Assembly (NCBI GenBank): GCA_028284195.1
Contig: JANQSE010000006.1
Location: forward strand, 372,001-436,000
Length of the DNA: 64,000 bases
Reading direction: 5' to 3'
Origin: Balneola sp.
GTDB lineage: Bacteria > Bacteroidota > Rhodothermia > Balneolales > Balneolaceae
The position numbers and the translations under genes are program-made. Positions within the stretch are counted from its first letter, which is position 1, and each line of letters opens with the position of its first letter. A model generated the notes under the pieces. That model did not search any database. It saw only the letters and a program-made list of their open reading frames with translations, and had not been told where the DNA came from. Positions 28,623 to 38,700 of the stretch are shown piece by piece.

Positions 28623-29086
28623 TCAGTTTTGATCCTTTCTGAAAATTCAAAGTCAAGATCCTCGTTATTTACCCAGCTGATTGTTCGCACATCATTACCA
28701 ATATCAGCTTTAATGGCTTTACATTCAAAAGTTCTAAGAAACATGATAAGCCGATCCATTCCGCCATATGGAAAAGCATAGGGCACGAAATCAATTTGGG
28801 CAGTGCTATTCTCCAATTCTTGGCACAGTATAAAATCAACTTCCATATCGTGTTGCAGATAGTCCATAATTATGTTGAAATCGTACACTCCGTCTTTATA
28901 ACCCTCAGTACCATAAGGCACCGTGTTAAAAAAAGACTGGCTGTATTTGGGAATAATTTCGTTCCAAAACTCTATAGGTAACGTCTGCTCCATATAGCGG
29001 ATTTCCTTTATCAAGTGGAACATTCTTAAAAAATCTTCAAATTTAGAGCGGTCAAGAATTTCAAAAACTATATACAGTAAAGGCAT
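28619..29086 (-). CDS. Conserved hypothetical protein
   Basis: A 155-residue soluble protein not recognised. It is rich in acidic and aromatic residues (IEFWNEIIPKYSQSFF; FVPYAFPYGGMDRLIMFL), with no signal peptide, membrane helix or nucleotide-binding motif. The alternation of strands and helices would fit a small alpha/beta fold. It lies 16 bases after the HD hydrolase on the same strand, so it may share that transcript. Confidence 0.7.
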   Translation of the reverse strand: MPLLYIVFEILDRSKFEDFLRMFHLIKEIRYMEQTLPIEFWNEIIPKYSQSFFNTVPYGTEGYKDGVYDFNIIMDYLQHDMEVDFILCQELENSTAQIDFVPYAFPYGGMDRLIMFLRTFECKAIKADIGNDVRTISWVNNEDLDFEFSERIKTD

Positions 29087-29102
29087 AGCAAAAATGTAAA
29101 AT

Positions 29103-30368
29103 TTATTGTGCTTTTAATGAAGATGAAACCTCTTTTAAATGCACGCAATAGTGCTTTACAACCGGTTCAGTAAGGGCAATGATATTTTTGGTATCCGCGG
29201 CTTTAGAGAATTCAATAGCGTGTTCATTTTCCAAAATCCATATGCTTTCATTTTGGTATTTGTAAGCTTCCGAATAGCTCTGGTCAAAATTATAAAAGTA
29301 AGAAGCAGCATCATCGCCGTAAGGTAATCCCATTTTTTTTAAAGCAGCTTTGGTTTGATTGTGAACTTCTTCTTTTTGTTGTTGAGTCGGTTCTTTTTCG
29401 AAAAAAGTTGTTCTGAATAAGGCCCTGTTCAAAAAACGGGAGCATAGTTCCGAAAGCACTTTATCATTACTTTGTATCCAGAATTTTATATTCAGATAGA
29501 TATCGTAGTCGTCTAGCTGGGTATAAGCATTCATCATTTTTTTAGTGATCTGCTTTTTTGCCGAAGGTTGTTCTTCCATGAAATACCTTAAACCTTCTGA
29601 AACAAAATTCAACTCTCTGCCAGAATCCAAAATATCACGGACTCTTTGGAATATAGACCGGATCAAAGCATCGGCACTTAAAACCGTTTTGTGTAAATAT
29701 ACCTGCATATACATCAACCGGCGTGCAATGATGTAATTTTCGATAGCATAAATTCCCTTTCTTTCAATAACAATATTGCCTTTATGAACCCTCATTGTTT
29801 TGAGAATACGGTTAACGCCTATACGCCCCTCTGATACGCCTGTAAAAAAGCTGTCTCGGCTAAGGTAATCCAACCGATCCATATCTAACTGCGAAGAAAT
29901 TAGCTGATGCAGAAATTTCTTTTTATGCTGATTGGTGAAAATGTCGATTGCTTCGCTCAAAGCCCCGTCAAACTCTTTATTGAGTTCTTTCATAATAGCA
30001 AGGCTCATCATCTCGTGATTGAAGTCTTTAATCAGGGAATGTTCCAAAGTGTGAGAAAGAGGGCCATGGCCCACATCATGAAGAAGAATGGCGACTAACG
30101 TTCCTTCCACTTCTTTTTTTGTTATAGTGGTGTTTTTTTCAAGCAGGTTGTTGAGTACTCGTTTTGCTAATTCAAGAGCTCCAACAGCATGTGAAAATCG
30201 CGAATGTTCTGCCGCTGGAAAAACAAGGTATCCCAAACCTAACTGGCGTATTCTTCTGAGCCTTTGAATGTAAGGATGATCAATCAGCTTAAGGACGATT
30301 CCCTTTGGAACAGTTATAAACCCGTGTATCGGATCGTTGAATATCTTGTAGCGGGTACTTTTATCCAT
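29103..30368 (-). CDS. HD-domain phosphohydrolase (dNTPase-like)
   Basis: A 421-residue HD-superfamily protein. The metal ligands are in HSRFSHAVGALELA, LLHDVGHGPLSHTLEHS and, further on, SSQLDMDRLDYLSRDSFFTG, the pattern of dGTPase/SAMHD1-like hydrolases and of B. subtilis YwfO-type proteins. The N-terminal YKIFNDPIHGFITVP is also characteristic of this subgroup. The substrate may be dNTPs, but this is inferred from family only. The start overlaps the stop of the thioesterase gene by 8 bases. Confidence 0.9.
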   Translation of the reverse strand: MDKSTRYKIFNDPIHGFITVPKGIVLKLIDHPYIQRLRRIRQLGLGYLVFPAAEHSRFSHAVGALELAKRVLNNLLEKNTTITKKEVEGTLVAILLHDVGHGPLSHTLEHSLIKDFNHEMMSLAIMKELNKEFDGALSEAIDIFTNQHKKKFLHQLISSQLDMDRLDYLSRDSFFTGVSEGRIGVNRILKTMRVHKGNIVIERKGIYAIENYIIARRLMYMQVYLHKTVLSADALIRSIFQRVRDILDSGRELNFVSEGLRYFMEEQPSAKKQITKKMMNAYTQLDDYDIYLNIKFWIQSNDKVLSELCSRFLNRALFRTTFFEKEPTQQQKEEVHNQTKAALKKMGLPYGDDAASYFYNFDQSYSEAYKYQNESIWILENEHAIEFSKAADTKNIIALTEPVVKHYCVHLKEVSSSLKAQ

Positions 30369-30807
30369 CTGTAAGTGGCTTTATCATCATAGCTTCCAGG
30401 TTTTTAATTTCTGGAAGTTTTACTGGCCGTTGCTTGTTTATATCAAACCAAACACCTGTAGTTCTGCCGGTACTCAACAACTTTTTAGACTCTGAATGGT
30501 AAATAGCCTGAAACGCATCCAGGCTGGAATTGCCAACTTTACTGATACCCGTTCCAATCAATATTGAATCAGGAAATTTGATCTGCCCGATGTATTCTAT
30601 CTCGGAACGAACCATCACAAAAGATTTGCCTTCATAGAATTCTTTATTCAAGGCAAAATACTCACCAAGAAACCGTAAACGTGCTTCTTCATAATAGGTA
30701 TTAAAAGTTGCATTGTTTACATGTTGCAGGGAATCAACATCGCTGAAGCGGACGGTGAGTTGATGCCAGTGGTAGAAAAAATCGAAATCGTAAGCAGGCT
30801 TAATCAT
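30361..30807 (-). CDS. Acyl-CoA thioesterase (hotdog fold, 4HBT type)
   Basis: A 148-residue hotdog-fold protein of the YbgC/4-hydroxybenzoyl-CoA thioesterase class. The signature VRFSDVDSLQHVNNATFNTYYEEARL carries the catalytic aspartate (DVDxxxHVNN). No membrane part. It is the first gene of a transcript with the HD hydrolase. The acyl substrate is unknown. Confidence 0.9.
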   Translation of the reverse strand: MIKPAYDFDFFYHWHQLTVRFSDVDSLQHVNNATFNTYYEEARLRFLGEYFALNKEFYEGKSFVMVRSEIEYIGQIKFPDSILIGTGISKVGNSSLDAFQAIYHSESKKLLSTGRTTGVWFDINKQRPVKLPEIKNLEAMMIKPLTDG

Positions 30808-30919
30808 ATAGGAAATTAGGGATATAGGCCGTAGGAATAAAGAGAATAATTCAGCTACAAGTTCATGGCTGTTTCACTATATTCGAAGCCGAAAACATGT
30901 ATTCATAATTCCGCATTAA

Positions 30920-32002
30920 ATGTCTGATAATACCAGTAAACAATTTCTAGAAAATTTATTGATCACTCCAAGTCCTACCGGGTTCGAAAAAGCAGGGGTA
31001 AAAGTTTGGAAAGAGTATGTAGAACAGTTTTCTGATGAAGTGGTAACGGATGCTTATGGTTCTGCGGCGGGCAAGATAAATATAAGCGGTGATGTAGCTA
31101 CTGTGTTGCTGGAAGCACATTGCGATGAAATTGGAATGGTGGTTCAGCATATTACTGATCAGGGGTTTGTGTATGTAAATAAGCTTGGGGGAAGTGATTC
31201 TACCATAGCACGTGCAAAAAAAGTGCTTATCCATAACAAAAGAGGGAGAGTGGTTGGCGTAACGGGCAATACGGCTATTCATCTTCAATCCGCAAAAAAC
31301 GGAGGAGGAAAACAGCCAGCCTGGAAAGAGATTTATGTTGATATCGGGGTGAACTCAAAAGAGGAGGCTCTCAAATTGGTTCAGATTGGAGACCCGATTA
31401 CATACGCGACTGACTTTGAATTTTTGAACGATACTATTTTAACCGGGCGGGCTATTGATAACCGAATGGGCGGATATATCATTGCAGAGGCGATGAAAAG
31501 GATCAGCAAAAAGAAAAAGGATTTAAAAGTGAATGTGATCGCTCTTAATTCGGTACAGGAAGAAGTAGGTGGATTCGGTGCCCGGATGATGAGTTATCGC
31601 TTTATGCCGGATGTAGCCTTAGTTACTGATGTTACGCATGCAACAGATACTCCCGGAATCGACCAAAAAGAACATGGTACTGTGGAGATAGGTAAAGGTC
31701 CAACCATTCAGCATGGGGGAGCGAATCATCCTAAAGTAGTTTCTTTTTTGGAAGAAGTTTGTGAGAAAGCCGGGATTGATGTTCAGCATGAAGCAACCAG
31801 TGTACGTACTGGTACAGACACCGACAGTATTTTTTATCAACAAACCGGGATCCCTAGTGCGTTAATCTCGCTTCCGTTGCGTTATATGCATTCCCCTGTA
31901 GAAACGTGCAATATGAATGATGTAAACCAGCTTATTTCAGTTATGGAAGAAGCAGTATTAGCTATGCGGCCGGATCAGACGTTTGGAGTTTTCGAGGGGT
32001 AA
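30920..32002 (+). CDS. M42 family metallopeptidase (glutamyl/deblocking aminopeptidase type)
   Basis: Cobalt/zinc aminopeptidase, usually a dodecameric cytosolic shell that degrades short peptides. Metal and catalytic motifs: EAHCDEIGMVV (His, catalytic Asp), GRAIDNRMGGYI (bridging Asp), NSVQEEVGGFGARM (catalytic Glu), LVTDVTHATDTPG (Asp) and LRYMHSPVE (His). Length 360 residues is normal. It stands alone, divergent from the thioesterase. Confidence 0.95.
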   Translation: MSDNTSKQFLENLLITPSPTGFEKAGVKVWKEYVEQFSDEVVTDAYGSAAGKINISGDVATVLLEAHCDEIGMVVQHITDQGFVYVNKLGGSDSTIARAKKVLIHNKRGRVVGVTGNTAIHLQSAKNGGGKQPAWKEIYVDIGVNSKEEALKLVQIGDPITYATDFEFLNDTILTGRAIDNRMGGYIIAEAMKRISKKKKDLKVNVIALNSVQEEVGGFGARMMSYRFMPDVALVTDVTHATDTPGIDQKEHGTVEIGKGPTIQHGGANHPKVVSFLEEVCEKAGIDVQHEATSVRTGTDTDSIFYQQTGIPSALISLPLRYMHSPVETCNMNDVNQLISVMEEAVLAMRPDQTFGVFEG

Positions 32003-32146
32003 GCAACTTGTTTTATATTCGGGAATTTTTTTTGCAAACATTTCAATAGTAAGTAGTCTTCTTGCTGCTCCAGAAATGAGATCACCACCAGATCGTTAAT
32101 GATATTTTTTGAACATTTCTACTTAATTATCGATCATGAGTCGAAC

Positions 32147-33070
32147 TTAACTAATTGCTTTACCAATTCTATTTAAAAGAGCAGGAATTATTGCAACATT
32201 ATTTCTTTCATCAAAAGGCTCAATTACTACCGTTTTATATTTTTCAATATCTGCCTGACGAAAACGATCGTAAAGCTCTCTGGCTAACCGGTCAAACTCC
32301 TGGTCATAATTGATGATGTTATTCTGCTTCTTGTTACCATTGATTAGAAGAAATAGGGTAGAAGGATCTCTAAGATCATCTTTGGGGTTTAACCAGCGAA
32401 CTTCTGCTTTGGGTTTGTAGTGCGAATATTTTTGTCCGGGGCTTTTTGGTTTCGCTTTTTCTGAATCATCAATCAAAACTGTTGAGCCTAATACGGCTTC
32501 AATTTCTTCCTTACTGATGCTTCCTGGTCTTAATATCATGGGAGAAGGCCGGCTTACATCCAGAACAGTGGATTCTAACCCAACTTCGGTAGTTCCTCCA
32601 TCAATGATGCTAACAGTATCACCGAAATCTTCAAATACATGATTAGCTTTTGTCGGGCTTGGCTGGCCGGATTTATTTGCACTTGGGGCCACAAGCGGCC
32701 CGGTTTTGGCAATCAAATCTAAAGCAAGTTTATGTTTAGGCATTCTTAATGCTACCGTATTTAAACCAGCAGTTATTTTATCTAAAACAATGGGTTTCTT
32801 TTTCAGAACCAGAGTTAAAGGCCCGGGCCAAAACTCCTGAATAAGTATATTGACGGATTCCGGAATTTCTTTTGCGAAATCATTGATTTGAACCGGATCG
32901 GAAATATGAACAATTAAGGGATTGTCAGAGGGACGGCCCTTTGCTTTAAATACCTTTTCAATGGCCTTAGTATTGAACGCATCAGCACCAAGCCCATAAA
33001 CAGTTTCGGTAGGGAAGGCAACGGGTTCTCCACTTTTGATGAGCTCAATATAATACGGTTCAATAGTCAT
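32147..33070 (-). CDS. L-threonylcarbamoyladenylate synthase (Sua5 type)
   Basis: Makes threonylcarbamoyl-AMP for the t6A37 modification of ANN-decoding tRNAs. The YrdC domain shows FPTETVYGLGADAF, KAKGRPSDNPLIVHI, LRMPKH and PSANKSGQPSPT. With 307 residues it is the long Sua5 form: after about residue 200 a linker (KPKSPGQKYSHYKP) leads to the C-terminal Sua5 domain. Convergent with the M42 gene and preceded by a long hairpin at 33142-33185. Confidence 0.95.
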   Translation of the reverse strand: MTIEPYYIELIKSGEPVAFPTETVYGLGADAFNTKAIEKVFKAKGRPSDNPLIVHISDPVQINDFAKEIPESVNILIQEFWPGPLTLVLKKKPIVLDKITAGLNTVALRMPKHKLALDLIAKTGPLVAPSANKSGQPSPTKANHVFEDFGDTVSIIDGGTTEVGLESTVLDVSRPSPMILRPGSISKEEIEAVLGSTVLIDDSEKAKPKSPGQKYSHYKPKAEVRWLNPKDDLRDPSTLFLLINGNKKQNNIINYDQEFDRLARELYDRFRQADIEKYKTVVIEPFDERNNVAIIPALLNRIGKAIS

Positions 33071-33141
33071 TTATGAAGAAAGGGCTGTGATAGGGTTTGG
33101 TTCACAGAGCTACTATCAAGATCCGTATAGAAACCCAAAGG

Positions 33142-33185
33142 GTATAAACAACAAAATTCCGGATTGGGAACTTTGTTGTTTATAC
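33142..33185 (-). other. Long AT-rich perfect hairpin between the pilin-like unit and tsaC
   Basis: A perfect 14-bp inverted repeat (GTATAAACAACAAA and its complement) encloses a 16-base loop in which TTCC and GGAA can also pair. It lies 69 bases after the last gene of the pilin-like unit. No T run follows on either strand, so it may be a 3' stabiliser, a factor-dependent terminator or an operator. Confidence 0.7.
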
Positions 33186-33253
33186 TGAGATCGTAATAAT
33201 TTCTGTAAAATTCAGCACTTTGTATGTGCCGCCTTATGAATAATGAAAGTTGA

Positions 33254-34498
33254 TTATTCGTACACGCTTGTTATAAAATAACTGACAGCACCACTTGTTG
33301 AATATGTGGTAATAAGGTTATTAGCAATATTGATAGCTTCAGAACTGTATTTTACATCGAGATCATTTCTGACTCTCATATTGAATCTGGGATTTCTACC
33401 CTTTCCTTGCTGTCCAAAGGCCATAGATCCATTTAAGTTGAAACTTCCATTACGGATATCAAAATTTGAATTTCTGTTTTGGTTTCGGTTAAGGGCACGG
33501 TGTCCGGTAACGTAAAGTAATCCGTTAAGGTTAAAATCACCGTTTCTTATTTTCAGGTCAACATGCTCTCCGCTTAATATAACAAGGCCCGTCCAGTTCA
33601 AATTGTTTCTAATATCAATTAAAAACTCGTCTTCATCTTCTTCTTCGGCGTTTATAATTAATATTCCATAGCCTGTTAAGCTTCCCTCAATTTCCATTTC
33701 CTCTTCGCTATTTATATACACAACCTCAGGTGAAGTGGGTGTACCCCAGGTTACACTGTGTTCGATCTCAACTTCATCGTTATATCTTCTTGTAGCATTT
33801 GCCTTAAAATCCTTAACGAGCTGCTCAAAATCTGGCTGTACTAAAGAAGGGTCAACCTCTACACTTGGGGTTGAGCCCGCTATATAGCCTCTACCTTTAA
33901 TACTGTCTAATTCTGCAGGGCTAATCTTAGACCTACTGGAATTTAGAATAGTATTTCTTGTCAAATTACTGCTTGTATGTAAACCCGGTAAAGCGGGCTC
34001 CGGGCCTGGGGTGCCATCCAGGTTTGTATCATTACCATCAATATTAAAACCACTGCCTTGTACATCTAACTGGAATCGATTAGACTCAGAATATACCGAC
34101 ATGGCTCCATCAATATTGGGAAGACTTAAATTAGTTTGTTGTGCTATGGTGATGGTTTGATGGGTTCGATCTTCATAATTCCCCCATACTGTTATTCTTA
34201 CTTCTTTTGGGCTGGCACTTATACTTGGGTCATCGGCACTGTCTTCAATAATAGCTTTTGCAGAGCCGGAACCAAGTGTTATTTTTAAGGTATCGCCGCC
34301 GTTTTTCCAATTGGGGTCTACTCTTAGCTGATTTAAAACTGTTTCTGTAGCCGAATTAGCTACTGCAAGAGCCTGCTCAGCATAAATAGACTCAATATTT
34401 CTTTCGTTGATTAATTTTTGCCGGCCTTGTATTCCTAAGTGGACTAAACCAACGGTTATACTAAGACCAATAACTGAAAAAATGAGTGATCGTCCCAT
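33254..34498 (-). CDS. Membrane-anchored envelope protein, PilX-like N-terminus and repetitive beta-rich body
   Basis: A 414-residue protein of unknown function. One N-terminal hydrophobic helix (SLIFSVIGLSITVGLVHLGI, from residue 4) is followed by an amphipathic stretch (YAEQALAVANSATETVLNQL) like that of PilX minor pilins, but no prepilin-peptidase site precedes the helix. The middle is Asn/Gly/Asp-rich; from about 270 the sequence repeats short strands (EEEMEIEGSLTGYGILIINAEEE; IRNGDFNLNGLLYV; IRNGSFNLNGSMAF), suggesting a stacked beta-helix. Third gene of a unit with its own promoter; the spacing to the gene before is 3 bases. Confidence 0.75.
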   Translation of the reverse strand: MGRSLIFSVIGLSITVGLVHLGIQGRQKLINERNIESIYAEQALAVANSATETVLNQLRVDPNWKNGGDTLKITLGSGSAKAIIEDSADDPSISASPKEVRITVWGNYEDRTHQTITIAQQTNLSLPNIDGAMSVYSESNRFQLDVQGSGFNIDGNDTNLDGTPGPEPALPGLHTSSNLTRNTILNSSRSKISPAELDSIKGRGYIAGSTPSVEVDPSLVQPDFEQLVKDFKANATRRYNDEVEIEHSVTWGTPTSPEVVYINSEEEMEIEGSLTGYGILIINAEEEDEDEFLIDIRNNLNWTGLVILSGEHVDLKIRNGDFNLNGLLYVTGHRALNRNQNRNSNFDIRNGSFNLNGSMAFGQQGKGRNPRFNMRVRNDLDVKYSSEAINIANNLITTYSTSGAVSYFITSVYE

Positions 34499-34501
34499 AG
34501 C

Positions 34502-35089
34502 TTAATGATTAAGATTTCTCGGATTAATTTGCTTTTCCCAAACGATTTTTTGGTACGTATTATTTATAGGTTCTGTACTCTCAAACATAAGTTTAATCTC
34601 TATAGTTTTTATAAGGTCAAGATCAGCTACAGGTGTGGGTATTAATACGTTATCAACATCGTAATAAGAAAATTCAAACATGGTAACACTGGTTGGCATA
34701 CCTACGCTGTCAGTTTTAACTAAAGCAGGGTATGTATAATCGGTTCTGTATAAGGTAAAATCGTTCGGATTAATAGTAGAAGGCACGGGTTGACTCTTAT
34801 CGTAATGCCAGGTTATCCTGTTACTTATGCCATCATTCTCCAAATCAGTTTCGAATTGGATTTTGACTGAATCAGCATATATAATAGCACTTGCTCCTGT
34901 AAGCCCAAACTTGGTATAACCAATTTTTCTTAAGTCAAATTCTATCAATTCAGAAATGTCACCCAAGGCAATTTTGGTGTTAGCTAATAAAACATCGTCA
35001 GCAGAGTCGTAAGATACATTTATTGTAAAATAGGCTATAGAAACTAACATTAGCCCGCCAATAACATAACCAATTAGTAAACTATTCAT
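34502..35089 (-). CDS. Membrane-anchored envelope protein, PilW-like
   Basis: A 195-residue protein of unknown function with one N-terminal helix (LLIGYVIGGLMLVSIAYFTI, about 4-23) and an extracytoplasmic domain. After the helix comes LANTKIALGDISELIEFDLRKIGYTKFG, the kind of amphipathic segment that follows the helix of PilW/PulJ minor pilins, and then beta-strand-rich sequence (ISNRITWHYDKSQPVP; MFEFSYYDVD). A canonical GFTLIE site is absent. It is the middle gene of the three-gene unit. Confidence 0.72.
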   Translation of the reverse strand: MNSLLIGYVIGGLMLVSIAYFTINVSYDSADDVLLANTKIALGDISELIEFDLRKIGYTKFGLTGASAIIYADSVKIQFETDLENDGISNRITWHYDKSQPVPSTINPNDFTLYRTDYTYPALVKTDSVGMPTSVTMFEFSYYDVDNVLIPTPVADLDLIKTIEIKLMFESTEPINNTYQKIVWEKQINPRNLNH

Positions 35090-35099
35090 AACTTACTCC

Positions 35100-35618
35100 C
35101 TAGTTATAATATGTTTTAAGAAATGTAAGATAGTTAGGTGCCCGTTCAATACCATACTGTGTGGGGTTTAGATTGTCGAACTGGACGTACAATTTCATGA
35201 GCTTAAAACGGGTACGTGAGTTAGTACAGTTGGTTGATTTGGCATCACTGACATAGCAAACTGTTGTCCAAACTGTATAAGTACCATTATCAGTTGTGGT
35301 AGTCCATTTATGATTATTATAGTCGTCAACATCATCAAAGTCAGCTCTGTCTGACTCACCTGCATCTCTTCCCAAGTCCTTTGCGAGGACAAAGTCTTTC
35401 TCAGTAGCCACCTCATCAATTACCTGAACATTCTCATCGAAAGCTAAATACTTTACATCACCGAGTACCGAACCAAGAACTGCAACTGAGGAAAAGTCTT
35501 TCTCTGATTCAAGATCAATAACCAAGTTATTAAGTGAATTTCGATTGTAGTTGTGGGAGACTAAAGAAAAAAGCACCATTGCTCCCATAAGAAGTATTAA
35601 ATCTGAATAATCACTCAT
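35100..35618 (-). CDS. Membrane-anchored envelope protein, first of pilin-like unit
   Basis: A 172-residue protein of unknown function. One N-terminal helix (LILLMGAMVLFSLVSH, about 7-22) is followed by NYNRNSLNNLVIDLESEKDFSSVAVLGSVLGDVKYLAFDE and an extracytoplasmic domain with two cysteines (VCYVSDAKSTNC) that could form a disulfide. The organisation mirrors a small pseudopilin, again without a prepilin cleavage motif. It is the first gene of the unit, preceded by a strong promoter and a leader hairpin. Confidence 0.72.
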   Translation of the reverse strand: MSDYSDLILLMGAMVLFSLVSHNYNRNSLNNLVIDLESEKDFSSVAVLGSVLGDVKYLAFDENVQVIDEVATEKDFVLAKDLGRDAGESDRADFDDVDDYNNHKWTTTTDNGTYTVWTTVCYVSDAKSTNCTNSRTRFKLMKLYVQFDNLNPTQYGIERAPNYLTFLKTYYN

Positions 35619-35673
35619 CTTGATATGGTTGTATAATTAATAAGAGAAATGTCCATTTTTAAAACGTTTCTGA

Positions 35674-35696
35674 TTTCCGGTTATTTTGACCGGAAA
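35674..35696 (-). promoter_or_regulatory. Hairpin at the 5' end of the pilin-like transcript
   Basis: A perfect 8-bp inverted repeat (TTTCCGGT / ACCGGAAA) with a 7-base loop. If transcription begins near 35701, this is the very 5' end of the mRNA and may protect it from decay. It might also serve as a 3' hairpin for mfd. Confidence 0.6.
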
Positions 35697-35707
35697 ATGT
35701 CCTTGAA

Positions 35708-35738
35708 CAAAAGTACTCAGATATTGCTAGGGTATCAA
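35708..35738 (-). promoter_or_regulatory. Promoter of the pilin-like three-gene unit
   Basis: On the minus strand: TTG (35736-35738), 20-base spacer, TACTTTTG (35708-35715), a full match to the Bacteroidota promoter. The predicted leader is about 83 bases. Confidence 0.75.
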
Positions 35739-35769
35739 CTAAATAAAATTAGATTGCATTAACAATAAT

Positions 35770-38700
35770 TCAGACATTTAAGTTTTTTAATAACTCAATT
35801 ACTGCTTTTAAATTTGGTATATCTTTTATAATCAAACGCAGAGTATCGTTTTTTTGAATTAACTGGAATTGGTTGGGTTTAAGCTTTTCAAGCTTTGCTA
35901 GCAGTTGTTGAAATTTTCCGGAATCGAAGAAAAGGCTACCTGTTTTTGAATCAGCTTTAGGGCAAATTATCCATGCGCGATTTGAACGGGTTGTAATCTT
36001 GTTAAACATACAGTGAGATGCAAACAACTTAACTTTGGTTGCTTCAACCAATATCTTGGCGGCATTTGGCAGGGGGCCAAATCGATCGGTGAGTTCTTCC
36101 GTCCAATCATCAATATGCTTCTCTGTGTTAGCTTTAGATAGTTTTCGGTAGAGGTTCAATCGTTCTACATTATCGCTTACATAGTCGCTTGGGAGAAGTG
36201 CAGATTCATCAAATTCTACGATAGTTTCCGGTAACTCAATTTCGGCTTCTACTTCTTTAAACATATCACCAAATTCAGATTCTTTAAGTTCACGAACTGC
36301 GTCATTCAAAATTTTAGTGTACAGTTCAAACCCAATATCATTAATGAACCCGCTCTGTTCACCACCAAGGATATTGCCTGCTCCACGAATATCAAGATCA
36401 CGCATTGCAATATTGAACCCTGAGCCAAGGTCAGAAAATTCTTCAAGAGCAAGTAGCCGTTTTCTTGCTTCTGGTGTAAGGGTTTTAATGGGTCTGGTTA
36501 TCAGGTAACAGAATGCCTTTCTGTTCGATCTTCCTACCCGTCCACGAAGTTGATGAAGCTCAGCTAAGCCAAAATTATCTGCCTGGTTTATGATAATAGT
36601 ATTGGCGTTCCCGATATCAATCCCATTTTCAACAATATTGGTTGAGACCAATACATCGAATTTATGGGTATAAAAATCGGTGATGATTTTTTCTAATTGA
36701 GAACCGCTCATTTGTCCATGGCCATATCGTACCCGAACATCGGGAACCAGCCTGCGGATCATTTCGGCAACTTCTTCGATATTTTTGATCCGATTATTGA
36801 TAAAAAATACTTGCCCGCCACGGCTCATTTCCTGTAATATCGCATCCCGTATCAACCCTTCATCAAAGCTATGGATCTCGGTATAAACAGGCTGTCGGTT
36901 GGGAGGAGGGGTATTAATCACGCTAAGATCTCGTGCTCCCATTAAAGAAAATTGAAGCGTTCTGGGAATTGGGGTAGCCGTTAATGTAAGTACATCAACA
37001 GCCGCCCGAAGTTTTTTAAGTTTTTCCTTTGCTCCAACCCCGAAACGTTGTTCTTCATCTACAACCAAAAGGCCCAGGTCTTTGAACTTTACATCTTTTG
37101 AAAGTATTCGATGGGTTCCAATAAGGATATCAATTTCGCCGGCTTCTAATTTTTTAAGAACGTTGGTTTGTTCTGCTTTAGATCGGAAACGGGAAAGTAC
37201 TTCAATGGAAACAGGGAATTTGCTCATCCTTTTTTGGAAGGTTTTACCATGTTGCTCGGCAAGAATGGTTGTAGGTACTAAAACACCAACTTGCTTATGA
37301 TCCATCACAGCTTTAAACGCTGCGCGGACAGCAACTTCGGTCTTACCAAAGCCCACATCACCGCAAATTAGGCGGTCCATAGGCTGCTCACTTTGCATAT
37401 CTTTTTTTACGGCATGTATAGCAGCTTCCTGATCCGGAGTTTCTTCGAATTGGAAACCTGCTTCCATTTCGGTTTGCCAACTGGTATCCTCATTAAACGA
37501 ATACGCTTTTTGAGCTTTCCTTTTTGCATAAAGGAGGATGAGCTCGCGGGCAATGTCTTTTACTTTTTTCCTGGTTTGAGCTTTTTTGCGAGCCCATTCA
37601 CCTGAACCAAGCTTCGTAATGCGCGGTGCAGTTCCTTCCTTCCCTGAGTATTTTTGAAGTTTATGAAGGCTGCTCACATTTACATAAAGCACGGAATCGT
37701 CTTTGTAATGGAGAACTACTACTTCTTGTTCGGTGTTTTTTATCTGAATTTGTTTGAATCCGGCAAATTTTCCGATCCCATAATCAACGTGAACTACAAA
37801 ATCACCAATGTTCAGGTCTTTTAGTTCTTTAAACGAAATGCCTCCCTGGTGCTTTCTTCGTTTAACTTTTGGGCGATAGTATCGATTAAATATTTGATGA
37901 TCGGTGTACACACAGAGATTTGAAGAAGGCAGAATGAACCCTTCGTGTAATGATTCTATGAGAAGGGAATAGTTGAACTCACCAGATGTTTCGCCCAGTA
38001 ATTCTTCGAAACGTTTTTGCTGCCCTTCGTTGTCGCAACAAATAAGAACGTTATTCCCATTTTTTGTTTGCTGGGTAATATCTTTGCGAAGAAGTTCAAA
38101 ATTAGCATGGAAATCTGGTTGAGGTTTGGAGCCAAATTCAAATACATCATCATTTGATAAAGAACTTCTAAACAGAGTTTTTTTTAAGAAGTTTTTAGTT
38201 TCGGAACCAAATTCAGAAGGGGACAAGTAAAGTGTATCTGGTTTTTCAGTGTGTGGATTTTCCAGGTTGGTAAATGAATCAGAAGCTTGTTCAAAATATT
38301 CCTCAACATTTGCTTCAATGAATTCCGGATTGATTAGTACAAGCGCTGTTTCTTTACCAAAGTAAGACAGAAAGCTGGATTTTTCTGAATCCGGCAGGTT
38401 TGTAAGATCGGGAATAAAACGCGCCTGATTCAGAAAAGAAACAGAGCGTTGCGAATCTGCATCGAATTCCCTGATAGATTCAAGCTCGTTTCCAAAAAAC
38501 TCAAGGCGGATAGGGTATTCGCCGGCAAAAGGGTACACATCAAAAATTCCACCTCTTACAGCAAAATCACCGGGTTCATCTACAAACCTCGCAGGTTGAT
38601 ATCCTTGACCTACCAAACGTTTTTTGAGTTCTTCCGGGTCTAAATTATCACCTTTGTTAACATTAATGCTGACTTTATCCAAAACCTGAGGTGGGGTTAC

